Source: Bog-532 sp963775825 | GTDB taxonomy: Bacteria > Actinomycetota > Actinomycetes > Streptosporangiales > Streptosporangiaceae | Assembly (NCBI GenBank): GCA_963775825.1 | Contig: CAVZKY010000032.1 | Location: forward strand, 404,473-468,472 | Reading direction: 5' to 3' | Length of the DNA stretch: 64,000 nucleotides | Shown: piece after piece, positions 7,960 through 16,592 of the stretch | Layout of the letters: every line of letters starts with the position of its first letter | Position numbering within the stretch: position 1 is the stretch's first letter | Position numbers and translations under genes: made by a program | The notes under the pieces: model-generated | What the model was told of the DNA's origin: nothing | Seen by the model: only the letters and a program-made list of their open reading frames with translations | Databases searched by the model: none

Positions 7960-10900
7960 CTAGCCGGTGACGGGCACTTGCGGCGGCAGGATGAGCGTGA
8001 TGGTGGCCTTGGACGGTGCGGAGACGACCGGCGGGCCCGATGGCGGGTCACCGTGCGCGGTGGCGCGGTTGCTGACCGACCCGGCGTCCACGTCCGCCGC
8101 GGTGGTGACGTAGCTGGCGGTGCAGGTCTGCGACGCCCCGGGCGGCAGCGTGTGGTCCGGGCAGCTGATGGCCGACAGGCCCGGCAGGCCAGTGTCGTGG
8201 ACCTTGACCGAGGTCAGCGTCACGTTGCCCGAGTTGGTCACGTCGAAGCGGTAACGGATGGTCTGCCCGGCGGCGGAGAAGGAGGGCGGGGACGCCGACT
8301 TGACCACGGTGATGGCCGGGGACTGGATGGCCGTGATGGTGGCCTTGGACGGGGCGGAAACGACCGGCGGGCCCGATGGCGGGTCACCGTGCGCGGTGGC
8401 GCGGTTGCTGACCGACCCGGCGTCCACGTCCGCCGCGGTAGTGACGTAGCTGGCGGTGCAGGTCTGCGACGCCCCGGGCGGCAGCGTGTGGTCCGGGCAG
8501 CTGATGGACGACAGGCCCGGCAGGCCAGTGTCGCGGACCCGGATATTCCTCAGGGTGACGTTGCCGGAGTTGGTCACGTCGAAGCTGTAGTCGATCGTCT
8601 CACCCGCCACCGAGAACGTGCTGGGAGAGGCGGACTTCACCACGGTGATGGCCGGGGACTGGATGGCCGTGATGGTGGCCTTGGACGGGGCGGAAACGAC
8701 CGGCGGGCCCGATGGCGGGTCACCGTGCGCGGTGGCGCGGTTGGTGACCGACCCGGCGTCCACGTCCGCCGCGGTAGTGAGGTAGCTGGCGGTGCAGGTC
8801 TGCGACGCCCCGGCCGCCAGGGTGTGGTCCGGGCAGCTGATGGACGACAGGCCCGGCAGGCCAGTGTCGCGGACCCGGATATTCCTCAGGGTGACGTTGC
8901 CGGAGTTGGTCACGTCGAAGCTGTAGTCGATCGTCTCACCCGCCACCGAGAACGTGCTGGGAGAGGCGGACTTCACCACGGTGATGGCCGGGGACTGGAT
9001 GGCCGTGATGGTGGCCTCGGACGGGGCGGAAACGACCGGCGGGCCCGATGGCGGGTCACCGTGCGCGGTGGCGCGGTTGGTGACCGACCCGGCGTCCACG
9101 TCCGCCGCGGTAGTGAGGTAGCTGGCGGTGCAGGTCTGCGACGCCCCGGCCGCCAGGGTGTGGTCCGGGCAGCTGATGGACGACAGGCCCGGCAGGCCAG
9201 TGTCGCGGACCCGGACATTCCTCAGCGTGACGTTGCCGGAGTTGGTCACGTCGAAGCTGTAGTCGATCGTCTCACCCGCCACCGAGAACGTGCTGGGAGA
9301 GGCGGACTTCACCACCGTGATCGCCGGGGACCGGACCCCGTGGACCGTCGCCGAGGACGGGGCGGAGGTGATCGCCTGGCTGGCTGGGGTCTTGCCCGAC
9401 GCGGTGGCCGTGTTCCTGACAGATCCGGCGTCCACGTCGGCCTGGGTGACGGTGTACGTCGCCGTGCAGGTGACCGAGGCGGCGGGCGCCAGTGCGGTCG
9501 CCCCGGCCGGGCAGATCACGACCGGCCGGGTGCCGTGCCCGGTGAACTCGGTGTCGTTGATGGTCACCGGGGCAAGCGTTACGTTGCCCGTGTTGGTGAC
9601 CAGGAAGCTGTAATGCAGCGTCTCGCCGACGGTCAGCGTCTTCTCGGCGACCGACTTCTGGAGCGTGATCCCCGGCTTGAGCGGCGCGTTGGTGAACGTG
9701 CAGACAACATTCGGCGAGACCGCAGTCGGGGCGCGGAAGGGCAGGGTGGTCGACGAGACCACAGTCGTGCCGGGGAAGGGCAGGGTGATCGACTCGCCGG
9801 CACCGGAGGCCACCGGGGCATTACCGTTCGCGGTGTCGACGCAGGAGTAGGTCGTGGCGTAGTTCAGCAAGCTGCCGCTGGCCGCGGTCTCGTGCAGCGT
9901 GTAGGTCGCGCCAGAGCGGGCGATGATCGGCCCGGCGACCTCCCGCTGGACGCCCGTCATGTCGCCTGTCGTCGTCGCGGTGTTGCCTTCACGGCTCCCG
10001 CCGCCGGTGATGCTCAGGGTGAACTGGTCGCCCGGTGCGTAGCGGGCGACGATGTCTTTGCGCAGCGACAGCGTCGGGTTCAGCGAGCACGCCCCGAGGT
10101 CGACGTTCGCGAAAGCCTGGGCGTTGGAACTGAGCGGGGTGGGGCCGGCGATGACCGCGCCGGTGTTCGGGTTGAGCTTGGTCAGGACGCTGCTCCGCGG
10201 AATGCCGCTGACGTACAGGTTGCCGGAGTTGTCGAAGGCAATTCCGTTGTAGGAGTTTTTGTCGGCGAACCTGTTCAGCTGGGTATCGGTCAGCGGGGCC
10301 CCGGAAGCTGATCCAGTCGTCGGGATCGGGCCCTTCACGACACCGATGCCGACCTCGCTCCCGTTCGAGGCGAGAACGTACATGTTGCCCGCCGAGTCGA
10401 ACGCGATGTCGCCGTTGTTGCCGGCGGCGCCATTTCCGGTCGGCAGGCTGAAGGTGGCGATCACGCCGGTGATACGGGTGTTGGCGTTGGTGTTGAAGCC
10501 GTAGACGGTGCCGGTTCCCGGCCTGCCTGAGGAGCCGGTCCCATAGGTGACGTAATAGTAGATGCCGGTAGCCGGGTTAACGGCGCCGGCGACGAAGCTG
10601 TCCTTTGCGCCCGAACTGTTGCCGGTATAGGTGGTCCACGTCTGCGAACTGGTGCTGTAGCCGTGAATGACCGCGGAGTTGGCTTTGGAGGTCGTCTGGT
10701 TGACCGCATACATCGCGGTCCCGCCCTTGGTGATGCCCAGAGCGTTGGCATTGCCGCCGGAGGGCACCTTCGTGACCAGGGCCGCGGCCACGGTGGACCC
10801 GCCGACGGTGCTGGTATTCAGGGCGTAGACGCTGCCGGTCGCAGCGGGGTCGGAGCCGCGCTGGTAGGAGTAGATGGTGCCGCCGTCGCAGGACAGGGGT

Positions 10901-11406
10901 GCGCCCGCCGCGCTGTGCCGGAATCCGCCCGCCGCACCGTGTCGGGGCGCGTCCGCCGCGCTGTGCCGGGACGCGCCCGCCGCGCCATGCCGGGGCGCGC
11001 CCGCCGCGTTGTGCCGGGACGCGCCCGCCGCGTTGTGCCGGGACGCGCCCGCCGCGTTGTGCCGGGATCCGCCCGCCGCGCCGTGAAGGGGCGCGTTCGC
11101 CGCGCTGTGCCGGGATCCGCGGGGCGCGCTGTGAAGGGGCGCGTTCGCCGCGCCATGCCGGGATCCGCGGCGCCGTGCGCCGCCGCGCCATGCCGGGATC
11201 CGGCCGCCGCGCCATGCCGGGATCGCGTCGGCCGCCGCGCCATGCCGGGACGCGTTCGCCGCGCTGGCCAGGCTCGTTGCACCGAGGGCGGTAACCGAGA
11301 AGGAGGCCGTGGCCAAGACGAGACTTGTCGCTATCCGCGCGAGCGCAGTGCGAGGCCCCCGTGACGGGCCTGAAATCCGCCACTGACCACCAGTGGTGCT
11401 TTTCAT
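7960..11406 (-). CDS. Large secreted repeat protein with DUF11/DUF7507 domains
   Basis: This 1148-residue protein has a Sec-type signal peptide (residues 1-50, ending TSLASAA) and a low-complexity His/Asn/Ala/Gly segment to about residue 170. A beta-propeller-like region (about 170-445) follows with repeated SAGNMYV and SGNLYVSG motifs. One Ig-like domain precedes five DUF11/DUF7507 Ig-like domains with KSASPSTFSVAGETIDYSFDVTNSGNVTL blocks. Four of the five are near-identical 112-residue repeats. The protein ends VPVTG with no hydrophobic tail, so an LPXTG-like motif is present without an anchor. It is likely a cell-surface or secreted adhesin-like protein. TTAC/GTAA dyads lie upstream. Confidence 0.85.
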   Translation of the reverse strand: MKSTTGGQWRISGPSRGPRTALARIATSLVLATASFSVTALGATSLASAANASRHGAAADAIPAWRGGRIPAWRGGARRRGSRHGAANAPLHSAPRGSRHSAANAPLHGAAGGSRHNAAGASRHNAAGASRHNAAGAPRHGAAGASRHSAADAPRHGAAGGFRHSAAGAPLSCDGGTIYSYQRGSDPAATGSVYALNTSTVGGSTVAAALVTKVPSGGNANALGITKGGTAMYAVNQTTSKANSAVIHGYSTSSQTWTTYTGNSSGAKDSFVAGAVNPATGIYYYVTYGTGSSGRPGTGTVYGFNTNANTRITGVIATFSLPTGNGAAGNNGDIAFDSAGNMYVLASNGSEVGIGVVKGPIPTTGSASGAPLTDTQLNRFADKNSYNGIAFDNSGNLYVSGIPRSSVLTKLNPNTGAVIAGPTPLSSNAQAFANVDLGACSLNPTLSLRKDIVARYAPGDQFTLSITGGGSREGNTATTTGDMTGVQREVAGPIIARSGATYTLHETAASGSLLNYATTYSCVDTANGNAPVASGAGESITLPFPGTTVVSSTTLPFRAPTAVSPNVVCTFTNAPLKPGITLQKSVAEKTLTVGETLHYSFLVTNTGNVTLAPVTINDTEFTGHGTRPVVICPAGATALAPAASVTCTATYTVTQADVDAGSVRNTATASGKTPASQAITSAPSSATVHGVRSPAITVVKSASPSTFSVAGETIDYSFDVTNSGNVTLRNVRVRDTGLPGLSSISCPDHTLAAGASQTCTASYLTTAADVDAGSVTNRATAHGDPPSGPPVVSAPSEATITAIQSPAITVVKSASPSTFSVAGETIDYSFDVTNSGNVTLRNIRVRDTGLPGLSSISCPDHTLAAGASQTCTASYLTTAADVDAGSVTNRATAHGDPPSGPPVVSAPSKATITAIQSPAITVVKSASPSTFSVAGETIDYSFDVTNSGNVTLRNIRVRDTGLPGLSSISCPDHTLPPGASQTCTASYVTTAADVDAGSVSNRATAHGDPPSGPPVVSAPSKATITAIQSPAITVVKSASPPSFSAAGQTIRYRFDVTNSGNVTLTSVKVHDTGLPGLSAISCPDHTLPPGASQTCTASYVTTAADVDAGSVSNRATAHGDPPSGPPVVSAPSKATITLILPPQVPVTG
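7984..9330 (-). repeat. Four near-identical 336-bp coding tandem repeats
   Basis: A marker sequence in the repeat recurs at 8320, 8656 and 8992, exactly 336 bp (112 codons) apart. A fourth copy completes the array. Copies differ at a handful of positions, indicating recent expansion or gene conversion. Copy number is liable to vary between strains and to collapse in assembly. Confidence 0.9.
10900..11250 (-). repeat. 24-bp minisatellite in the N-terminal linker of the repeat protein
   Basis: Degenerate 24-bp units encode eight-residue blocks such as GASRHNAA. Small indels shift the frame within the array, so the same DNA is read elsewhere as RIPAWRGG. The array is open on both strands in several frames, so the reading frame survives these shifts. 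Confidence 0.85.
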
Positions 11407-11451
11407 GACGCCCCCGAAATCTGACTCGCGTCCCGACCAGGTGGGTGATCA

Positions 11452-11485
11452 GTTACGAGCTGTAACCGACCATTACAGAAAGTAA
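11452..11485. promoter_or_regulatory. Paired TTAC...GTAA dyads upstream of the repeat-protein gene
   Basis: GTTAC-GAGCT-GTAAC (11452-11466) and TTAC-AGAAA-GTAA (about 11473-11485) are two inverted repeats with centres about two helical turns apart, starting 46 nt upstream of the ATG at 11406. This arrangement suggests cooperative operator sites. The binding protein is unknown. Confidence 0.45.
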
Positions 11486-11559
11486 CTTAGTGAAGTGGAA
11501 GGCCAGGTCAAGCAGCCTTGCGGAAAGGTCTGAAGTCTTTCTGCGCGATGCGGTATGGC

Positions 11560-11911
11560 GCGTCAGAGCTTGCGCGCCTGGATCAGCACCCTCGGCGACC
11601 GGATGACCCGTCCGACCTGGTCAAGTGGGCCAGCGCGCTGGACCAGGGCCGCCGACACCGCTGGACCGGTGGTGCTCGTGGGCGCAGCGCTGCCGATCGC
11701 GCCTTTCGCCGGACCCGGCCGCACTATCAGGCGCCACCGCCAGGCCATCAACGCCGCCCTCGAGCACGGCTGTCCAACGCCCTCATCGAGTCCGCCAATA
11801 CCAAATCCGGCTCGTCACCCGCATCGCCTTCGGATTCGGCGACCCGCCGCCCGCATCGCCTTGGCCATGCTCTCCCTCGGCGGCTACCGGCCACCCCTGT
11901 CTAGAAGATGA
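11560..11911 (+). pseudogene. ISL3-family transposase C-terminal relic
   Basis: Pieces in different frames match the conserved C-terminal part of ISL3 transposases: RLSNALIES, then IRLVTRIAFGFGDP, then IALAMLSLGGYRPPL. The order is correct but the frames shift several times and the N-terminal half is missing. No terminal inverted repeats were recognised. Confidence 0.7.
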
Positions 11912-12052
11912 TCATGAATAACCCACGGGCACGGCAGGAGAACCGTTTTGTCGGACCCTACCGCTAGGGTCGAACTAGTGATCGAATCGTAGGCCCGGGT
12001 GTCCGGGCCGACCCGCCCGCTGGCCCGTCCCGCGAGGGAGGTGATCCCGTCC

Positions 12053-12892
12053 GTGTGCACCCAGACCGAGCCCGCCGCGCCGTCGAACCTGGCGCAGGCG
12101 CTGGCCATGCTGCGGGCCTCGCTGGGGTACCTCACCTCCTGTGACGCGGCTGAGCTGGGGACGGCCGCTCAGGCGGAGGCGCTGATCGGGCTGGAGCAGG
12201 CGGAGGCGCAGCACACGGTGGCCCGGGCCAGGATGCTGGCCGTGTTCAGCGCCCAGCAGGGGCATCAGGCCGATGGGCAGTACGGGCCCGCCGCCTGGCT
12301 GCGGGCCTTCACCAAGATCACCAATGGTGCCGCCGGCGGGGCGGTGCGGTGGGCCCGGCGGCTGGCCGCCCATCCGCTGATCGCTGAGGCGCTGGCGGCT
12401 GGGCAGCTGAGCAGCTCGTGGGCGAAGGCCCTGTGCGGGTGGACCGATCAGCTGCCGCAGGACCGCCGGGCGGACGCGGACCGGATTCTGCTGGCCGCCG
12501 CCCAGGGCGGCGCGGAGCTGGCGGATCTGGCCGCGTTGGCCGTGGAGATGATCGAGCGGTCCCGCACCGCCCCCGACCGTGACAAGGACACCTTTGATGA
12601 GCGGGCGGTGTGGCTGGCGACCACGATCGGGGGGGCCGGGCGGCTGACCGGGGACCTGACCGGCCCCGCCGCCGCGGCCGTCACCGTGGTGCTGGACGCG
12701 CTGGGGGCCAGGGGCGGCCCGGAAGATACCCGCACCCTGCCGCAGCGCCAGCACGACGCGCTGGCCGAAGCCTGCCAGCGGCTCATACGGTCGAAGCGTT
12801 GCTGTGTCTTCACGGGGGTAATGCCGCTTGGCTTTATGCCGACGTCTGAGCGGCGGATCAGACGATGTCCAGGCGCTCAACATCCTGGCTAA
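12053..12892 (+). pseudogene. DUF222 (13E12-type) protein, truncated before its HNH domain
   Basis: DUF222 sequence runs from the start to ALAEACQRLI at about 12786, with typical blocks ALIGLEQAEAQ, QYGPAAWLRAFTKI and GRLTGDLTGPAAAAVTVVLDALG. It then becomes unrelated (RSKRCCVFTGVMP...) and stops at 12892. Full-length members continue into an HNH endonuclease domain, which is absent. The start is uncertain: the GTG at 12053 has GGGAGG 11 nt before it, and GTG codons at 11999 and 12041 are alternatives. A separate fragment that begins at the same CQRLI motif lies near 18.4 kb. Confidence 0.75.
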
Positions 12893-13129
12893 AGCGCACC
12901 GACCCGCCCTAACTGGACGGGCCAGCCGATCCTCGCGCTCATCAGCTGAGGCGCGCAGATCAGGTCCAACTGACAGGCCCAGGCCCCCTCGCCACGCTCG
13001 TTGGACGTCCGGATCTGCATGAACCGATTTCTGGCCGGTACCCGGGCGCGGTGCACCGGACAGGTGCGCCTGACAGTCTTGCTCGTCCCGGCGGGCTCGC
13101 CCTCGCTCGCCGGTGAGATATTGGGTGCC

Positions 13130-13585
13130 ATGACGGCGTGGAGGGACGTCGAGCGCGCGGAACCTGAGTTCGCACGACGCGTGCGGGAGCTCTTCGACGG
13201 GCACAGGCACAAGACGATCGCCACCTTGCGAGCCGACGGGTCGCCGCGGATCTCCGGGATCGAGGTGGCCTTCGAGGACGGCGAGCTTGCCTTTGGCTCG
13301 ATGCCGAACGCGCGCAAGGGCGCGGATCTGGGCCGGGATCCGCGGTTCGCACTGCACAGCGCCACGATCGACCCGGTCGAGGGCGCGGAAGCGCGGTGGC
13401 CGGGTGAGGCGAAGATCTCCGGGCGGGCCATCTATGCCAGGCCGCTCACCGAAGGATCCGGCGGCGACCACTTCTCTGCCGACATCGCCGAGGTCGTGCA
13501 CACGCACCTCAACGAGAAGGCCACGATGCTGGTCGTTGAGTGGTGGACCCCTGCCCACGGGCTGCGCAGGATCGAGCGTGAGTAA
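13130..13585 (+). CDS. Pyridoxamine 5'-phosphate oxidase-family protein
   Basis: The 151-residue protein has the split-barrel flavin-binding pattern: KTIATLRADGSPRISGIEV near residue 25, then ELAFGSMPNARKGADLGRDPRFALHS. Family members bind FMN or F420 and reduce or oxidise small molecules; the cofactor cannot be decided here. The ATG at 13130 is chosen because homology begins within a few residues of it; sequence upstream to 13001 is open but unlike the family. It stands alone between a truncated DUF222 gene and a small duplicated-domain protein. Confidence 0.78.
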   Translation: MTAWRDVERAEPEFARRVRELFDGHRHKTIATLRADGSPRISGIEVAFEDGELAFGSMPNARKGADLGRDPRFALHSATIDPVEGAEARWPGEAKISGRAIYARPLTEGSGGDHFSADIAEVVHTHLNEKATMLVVEWWTPAHGLRRIERE

Positions 13586-13908
13586 TCTCCGGCCGGGGGC
13601 AGCCCGCAGCCGACTTCGCCAGACGACGGAAATCCTCTTCCGCTGTGATGAGGCACATGGATGACCGACACGCCGATTACAGAGCGTTATGACAAACTGC
13701 TGACAGCTGCAAGGCCCCGGTTCGAGCCGGCGATCCCGGATCCGGCTGCATGCCGCTCGGTGAGCCAGCGGACCCTGCCGCAGTTCAGGGCGGACGACCT
13801 GGCCAGGTCATCATCCGGCATGCTGCTGATCAGTACCTCCGCAGACCGCGTGCCGGGCGCTGTTCCTTCGAAACGTCGTCGAAACCAGTGCCCGATAGAG
13901 TGCCACCT

Positions 13909-14385
13909 ATGCCGTTGTTCCACATCACGTTAAGAGAGCACACGTACACCGGGCGGTTCTATAACGACGTCGTGGAGGCCGCGTCCTTCGAAGAGGCGCT
14001 GCAACGGGCCGCCGGGCAGGCCACCGCATCCCGACCGCCGCCTGGTTCCAGGCAGCGATCGTTTCACGTCACGTTGAGAGAGCACAGCTCCGCAGGGCGG
14101 TCCTATACCGACGTCGTGGAGGCCGCGTCCTTCGAAGAGGCGCTGCAACTGGCCGCCGGGCAGGCCACGGGGCCCGAGCCGCCGCCTGGTTTCAGGCCGC
14201 AGCCAGACGGCGCGAATCGCCGGCGGTGTGCCGATGTCTGGATCTACTCCCTGTTGCACTGCGAGCTGGCAGAGGGGCACGATCCGCCGCACGTGGCCGT
14301 CGCACGTGGGTACTGGCGTCCGGTGAGATGGGTGAGGGATGATCGCGGCCTCGCATGCGATACCGGAGCCGCCAGGCTTGCATGA
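13909..14385 (+). CDS. Small protein with a tandem 48-residue duplication, function unknown
   Basis: The 158-residue protein begins with two copies of one 48-residue module. Each contains FHxTLREH, then YxDVVEAASFEEALQxAAGQAT, encoded by a 144-bp direct repeat with only scattered differences. A unique C-terminal third follows (CADVWIYSLLHCELAEGHDPPHVA), with two Cys and three His that could bind metal. The ATG is preceded by TAGAGT 7 nt upstream, so the transcript may be leaderless. I do not recognise the family. Confidence 0.6.
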   Translation: MPLFHITLREHTYTGRFYNDVVEAASFEEALQRAAGQATASRPPPGSRQRSFHVTLREHSSAGRSYTDVVEAASFEEALQLAAGQATGPEPPPGFRPQPDGANRRRCADVWIYSLLHCELAEGHDPPHVAVARGYWRPVRWVRDDRGLACDTGAARLA

Positions 14386-14775
14386 TTTCCCCGGTCGTTC
14401 ACCCGCGGGGGCCACCAGGTCGCGAAGATCACCATCCCCATCCCGGCCTGGCGGCAAGCGTTCACCCTCCTCGGCGCTTGTCCCGGTCGCCCCCCGGGGC
14501 AGACACCAGCAGCGCCCGGGCATCGTGAACCCCGGACAACAACGGGTTCACGCGCCTCGGCAGACATGGCTTCGGGCCAGGCCTGCGCGAGGCGGGCGGC
14601 TATGTGATGGTCTTCGCGCCGTCGGCGGACGCCCGGAACTATGTCGGCGGGGTTAAGGCGCCGCCAGGACGTGCAGGATAGGGTGTGATGGCCGGACTGG
14701 GATCGAGGGCTCGGGCTCCCGGTCCCAGCGCCCCTTCCCGGCCCGTGCCTGGCAGGCCAGCACAGCGGAGGCGAA
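14386..14775. other. Intergenic stretch with no convincing gene
   Basis: This 390-nt stretch lies between the duplicated-domain protein and the CBM48 gene. A short plus-strand reading (GLREAGGYVMVFAPSADARNYVGGV, ending near 14682) looks protein-like but has no clear start and is probably a gene relic. Nothing else is supported. Confidence 0.4.
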
Positions 14776-15210
14776 GTGATCAAGTCCAGGGGAGCCAAGG
14801 GCAAGGCCCACGTCACGTTCACCGTTGATCCCCGGGCGGGCGCCCAGACGGCGGCACTGTGCGGGGAGTGGAACGACTGGTCGGCCGACGCTGGCGTGAT
14901 GCAGCGCGACGCCGAGGGAGGGTTCAGCCTGACCGTTGACCTGGCCCCGGGGCGTGCCTACCGGTTCCGGTACCTCCTGGATGGCGATCGATGGGACAAC
15001 GACTGGACCGCCGACGCCTACGTCCGCAACGACTTCGCCGGGGATGACTCGGTCGTGGACCTGACCGCGCTGGCCGCGGCGGTCCCGTCTGCCGGGAGGA
15101 AAGCGAAGGCGCCAGCAGTAAAGGACGCGGTGAAGAAGCCGGCGCCAGCGCAGGCTGCCAAGAAGGCCGCAGCGTCTGCGGCGAAGCCGGCCGGGACGAC
15201 GAAGAAATAG
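14776..15210 (+). CDS. Isoamylase early-set (CBM48) glycogen-binding protein
   Basis: Residues 8-95 form an AMPK/CBM48-like domain: VTFTVDPRAGAQTAALCGEWNDWS, then YRFRYLLDGDRWDND and ADAYVRNDFAGDDSVVDL. The two Trp-rich loops are the usual glycan-contact sites. The remaining 45 residues are a Lys/Ala/Pro-rich tail like histone H1, suggesting an extended basic arm. The GTG start has GGAGG 5 nt upstream. It lies 1.4 kb from glgA, with an IS1182 relic between, so a role in glycogen metabolism is plausible but inferred. Confidence 0.82.
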   Translation: MIKSRGAKGKAHVTFTVDPRAGAQTAALCGEWNDWSADAGVMQRDAEGGFSLTVDLAPGRAYRFRYLLDGDRWDNDWTADAYVRNDFAGDDSVVDLTALAAAVPSAGRKAKAPAVKDAVKKPAPAQAAKKAAASAAKPAGTTKK

Positions 15211-15509
15211 CGCGGGCGAGGGCGGGACGGTGCTGGAGACAATGCGGCGGCCCGGGACTGATCCCCCAGCGGGCGGCTGGTCCCTCCGGCTTCGGGCATC
15301 CAGCTCGTGCGGCACGTAGGACTGCCGCGTCATGCGCCGGGAGGACGGCCCGTGCGGCTGATGGATCCCCGCCGCGCTTTGCTGACCGCAGGCCGGGTCC
15401 TGCGCGGCGGGCCGGCGCAGAGGCCAGGTGTGCTAGGAGCCTGCTGAAAAGACCGCAGGTCCTGGTTGTTTGTCGGCGTCGCGTTCGATGACCTGGGACA
15501 GCTTTTCTC

Positions 15510-16247
15510 ATGCAGGGTTTCGGGTGGGCCGGCCGTGAGCTTCTGGATGCCGCGGCGCTGGCCGGGCACCTGACCCCGGCGGGCAACATGTTCGCGTTCC
15601 TGGCCGCGCACCGGGGCGGGGTGTTCCCGACGCCGATTATGCGGGCCTGTTCGCCCGCCGGGGGTGGGCCGGCCGTCGCTGCCGACCACGCGGATGGCGG
15701 CGGTCCTGACGCTGCAGGCGCTACACGATTACGCCGGCCGGGAGACCGCCGAGGCGGTCCGCTTCGCCGTGCGGTGGAAGGCGGCGATCGGGTCCTCGCT
15801 GGAGGATGCGGGTCCGGCCCGTCGTCGCTGGTGTACTGGCGGAGCCGGATCGCCAGGTCGGGCCGGCCGCACCGGGTCAGCGACCCGGTCAAGAAGGTGA
15901 TCGAGGCGACCGGTGCGCTGAAGGGCCGGCGCCGCCGAGCGGTGGGCTCCACGATCCTGGCCGGCCGGGTGGCCACCCAGGACACAGTTACCCAGCTGGT
16001 GGCGGCGATCCGCCCGGGCCGGCCCGCCGCCACTGGGCTGCGCGAGGATTACATGAAACACCGGCCCAACGTGGAACGCGCTGTTGCCCAGGTCGCCACC
16101 TGGCCGGGACGTCGGCTCAGGCTCCGCGACCGCGGGGTGACCAACAACCACGCCTGGCTCAAGCGCCGCACCGCCGTGCTGAACATGCGTAACCTGACCG
16201 GCCGGGGCCTGGCCCGCCAGGGTGGCGCATGGACGCTGGTCACCTGA
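15510..16247 (+). pseudogene. IS1182-family transposase relic
   Basis: N-terminal pieces (ELLDAAALAGHL then FAFLAAHRGGVFP) continue in a second frame as TTRMAAVLTLQALHDYAGRETAEAVRFAVRWKAA. Sequence then returns with SSLVYWRSRIARSGRPHRV and VIEATGALKGRRRRAVGSTIL. An internal deletion joins this to the C-terminal end (NNHAWLKRRTAVLNMRNLTGRGL). At least two frameshifts and the missing catalytic middle make it inactive. Clear terminal repeats were not found. Confidence 0.75.
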
Positions 16248-16276
16248 CCAGGCAGCAGGGACCAGCCCCGGCCGCA

Positions 16277-16348
16277 GGCCAGTCCGGCAGGGCAGGCCAG
16301 TCCGGCAGGGCAGGCCAGTCCGGCAGGGCAGGCCAGTCCGGCAGGGCA
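16277..16348. repeat. Four perfect 18-bp tandem units
   Basis: GGCCAGTCCGGCAGGGCA is repeated exactly four times directly downstream of the IS1182 relic. The array is intergenic and is one of several short minisatellites at gene ends in this window. Confidence 0.95.
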
Positions 16349-16592
16349 GGCCCGCCGCCGGGCCGGCGGGCTGGCGGGCCACGACAGCCAGATCCCGCAA
16401 GGCCACCGGCGCAGCCAGCGGGCCCGGCACGGCCAGAAAGCACGCCGAGGCGCGCTATGGACGGTCACCGGAACCGGCCCATTTAGGGGGGTGCGGCCAC
16501 AGGTGAGGCGATATGGTGTGCTCGGGGTGCCGCGGGTGGCTGGAGGCCGGGCCGCGGCCGGTGTTTCCGGGTTCTGACGCCGTAGGTGGGAT

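Noticed and set aside
7849..10311. Long plus-strand open frame with repeats
   Set aside because: Antisense to the DUF11 repeat protein; its repeats are the mirror of the 336-bp coding repeats.
13661..13933. 90-codon plus-strand ORF
   Set aside because: It overlaps the start of the duplicated-domain gene in another frame, has no ribosome binding site and no family-like sequence.
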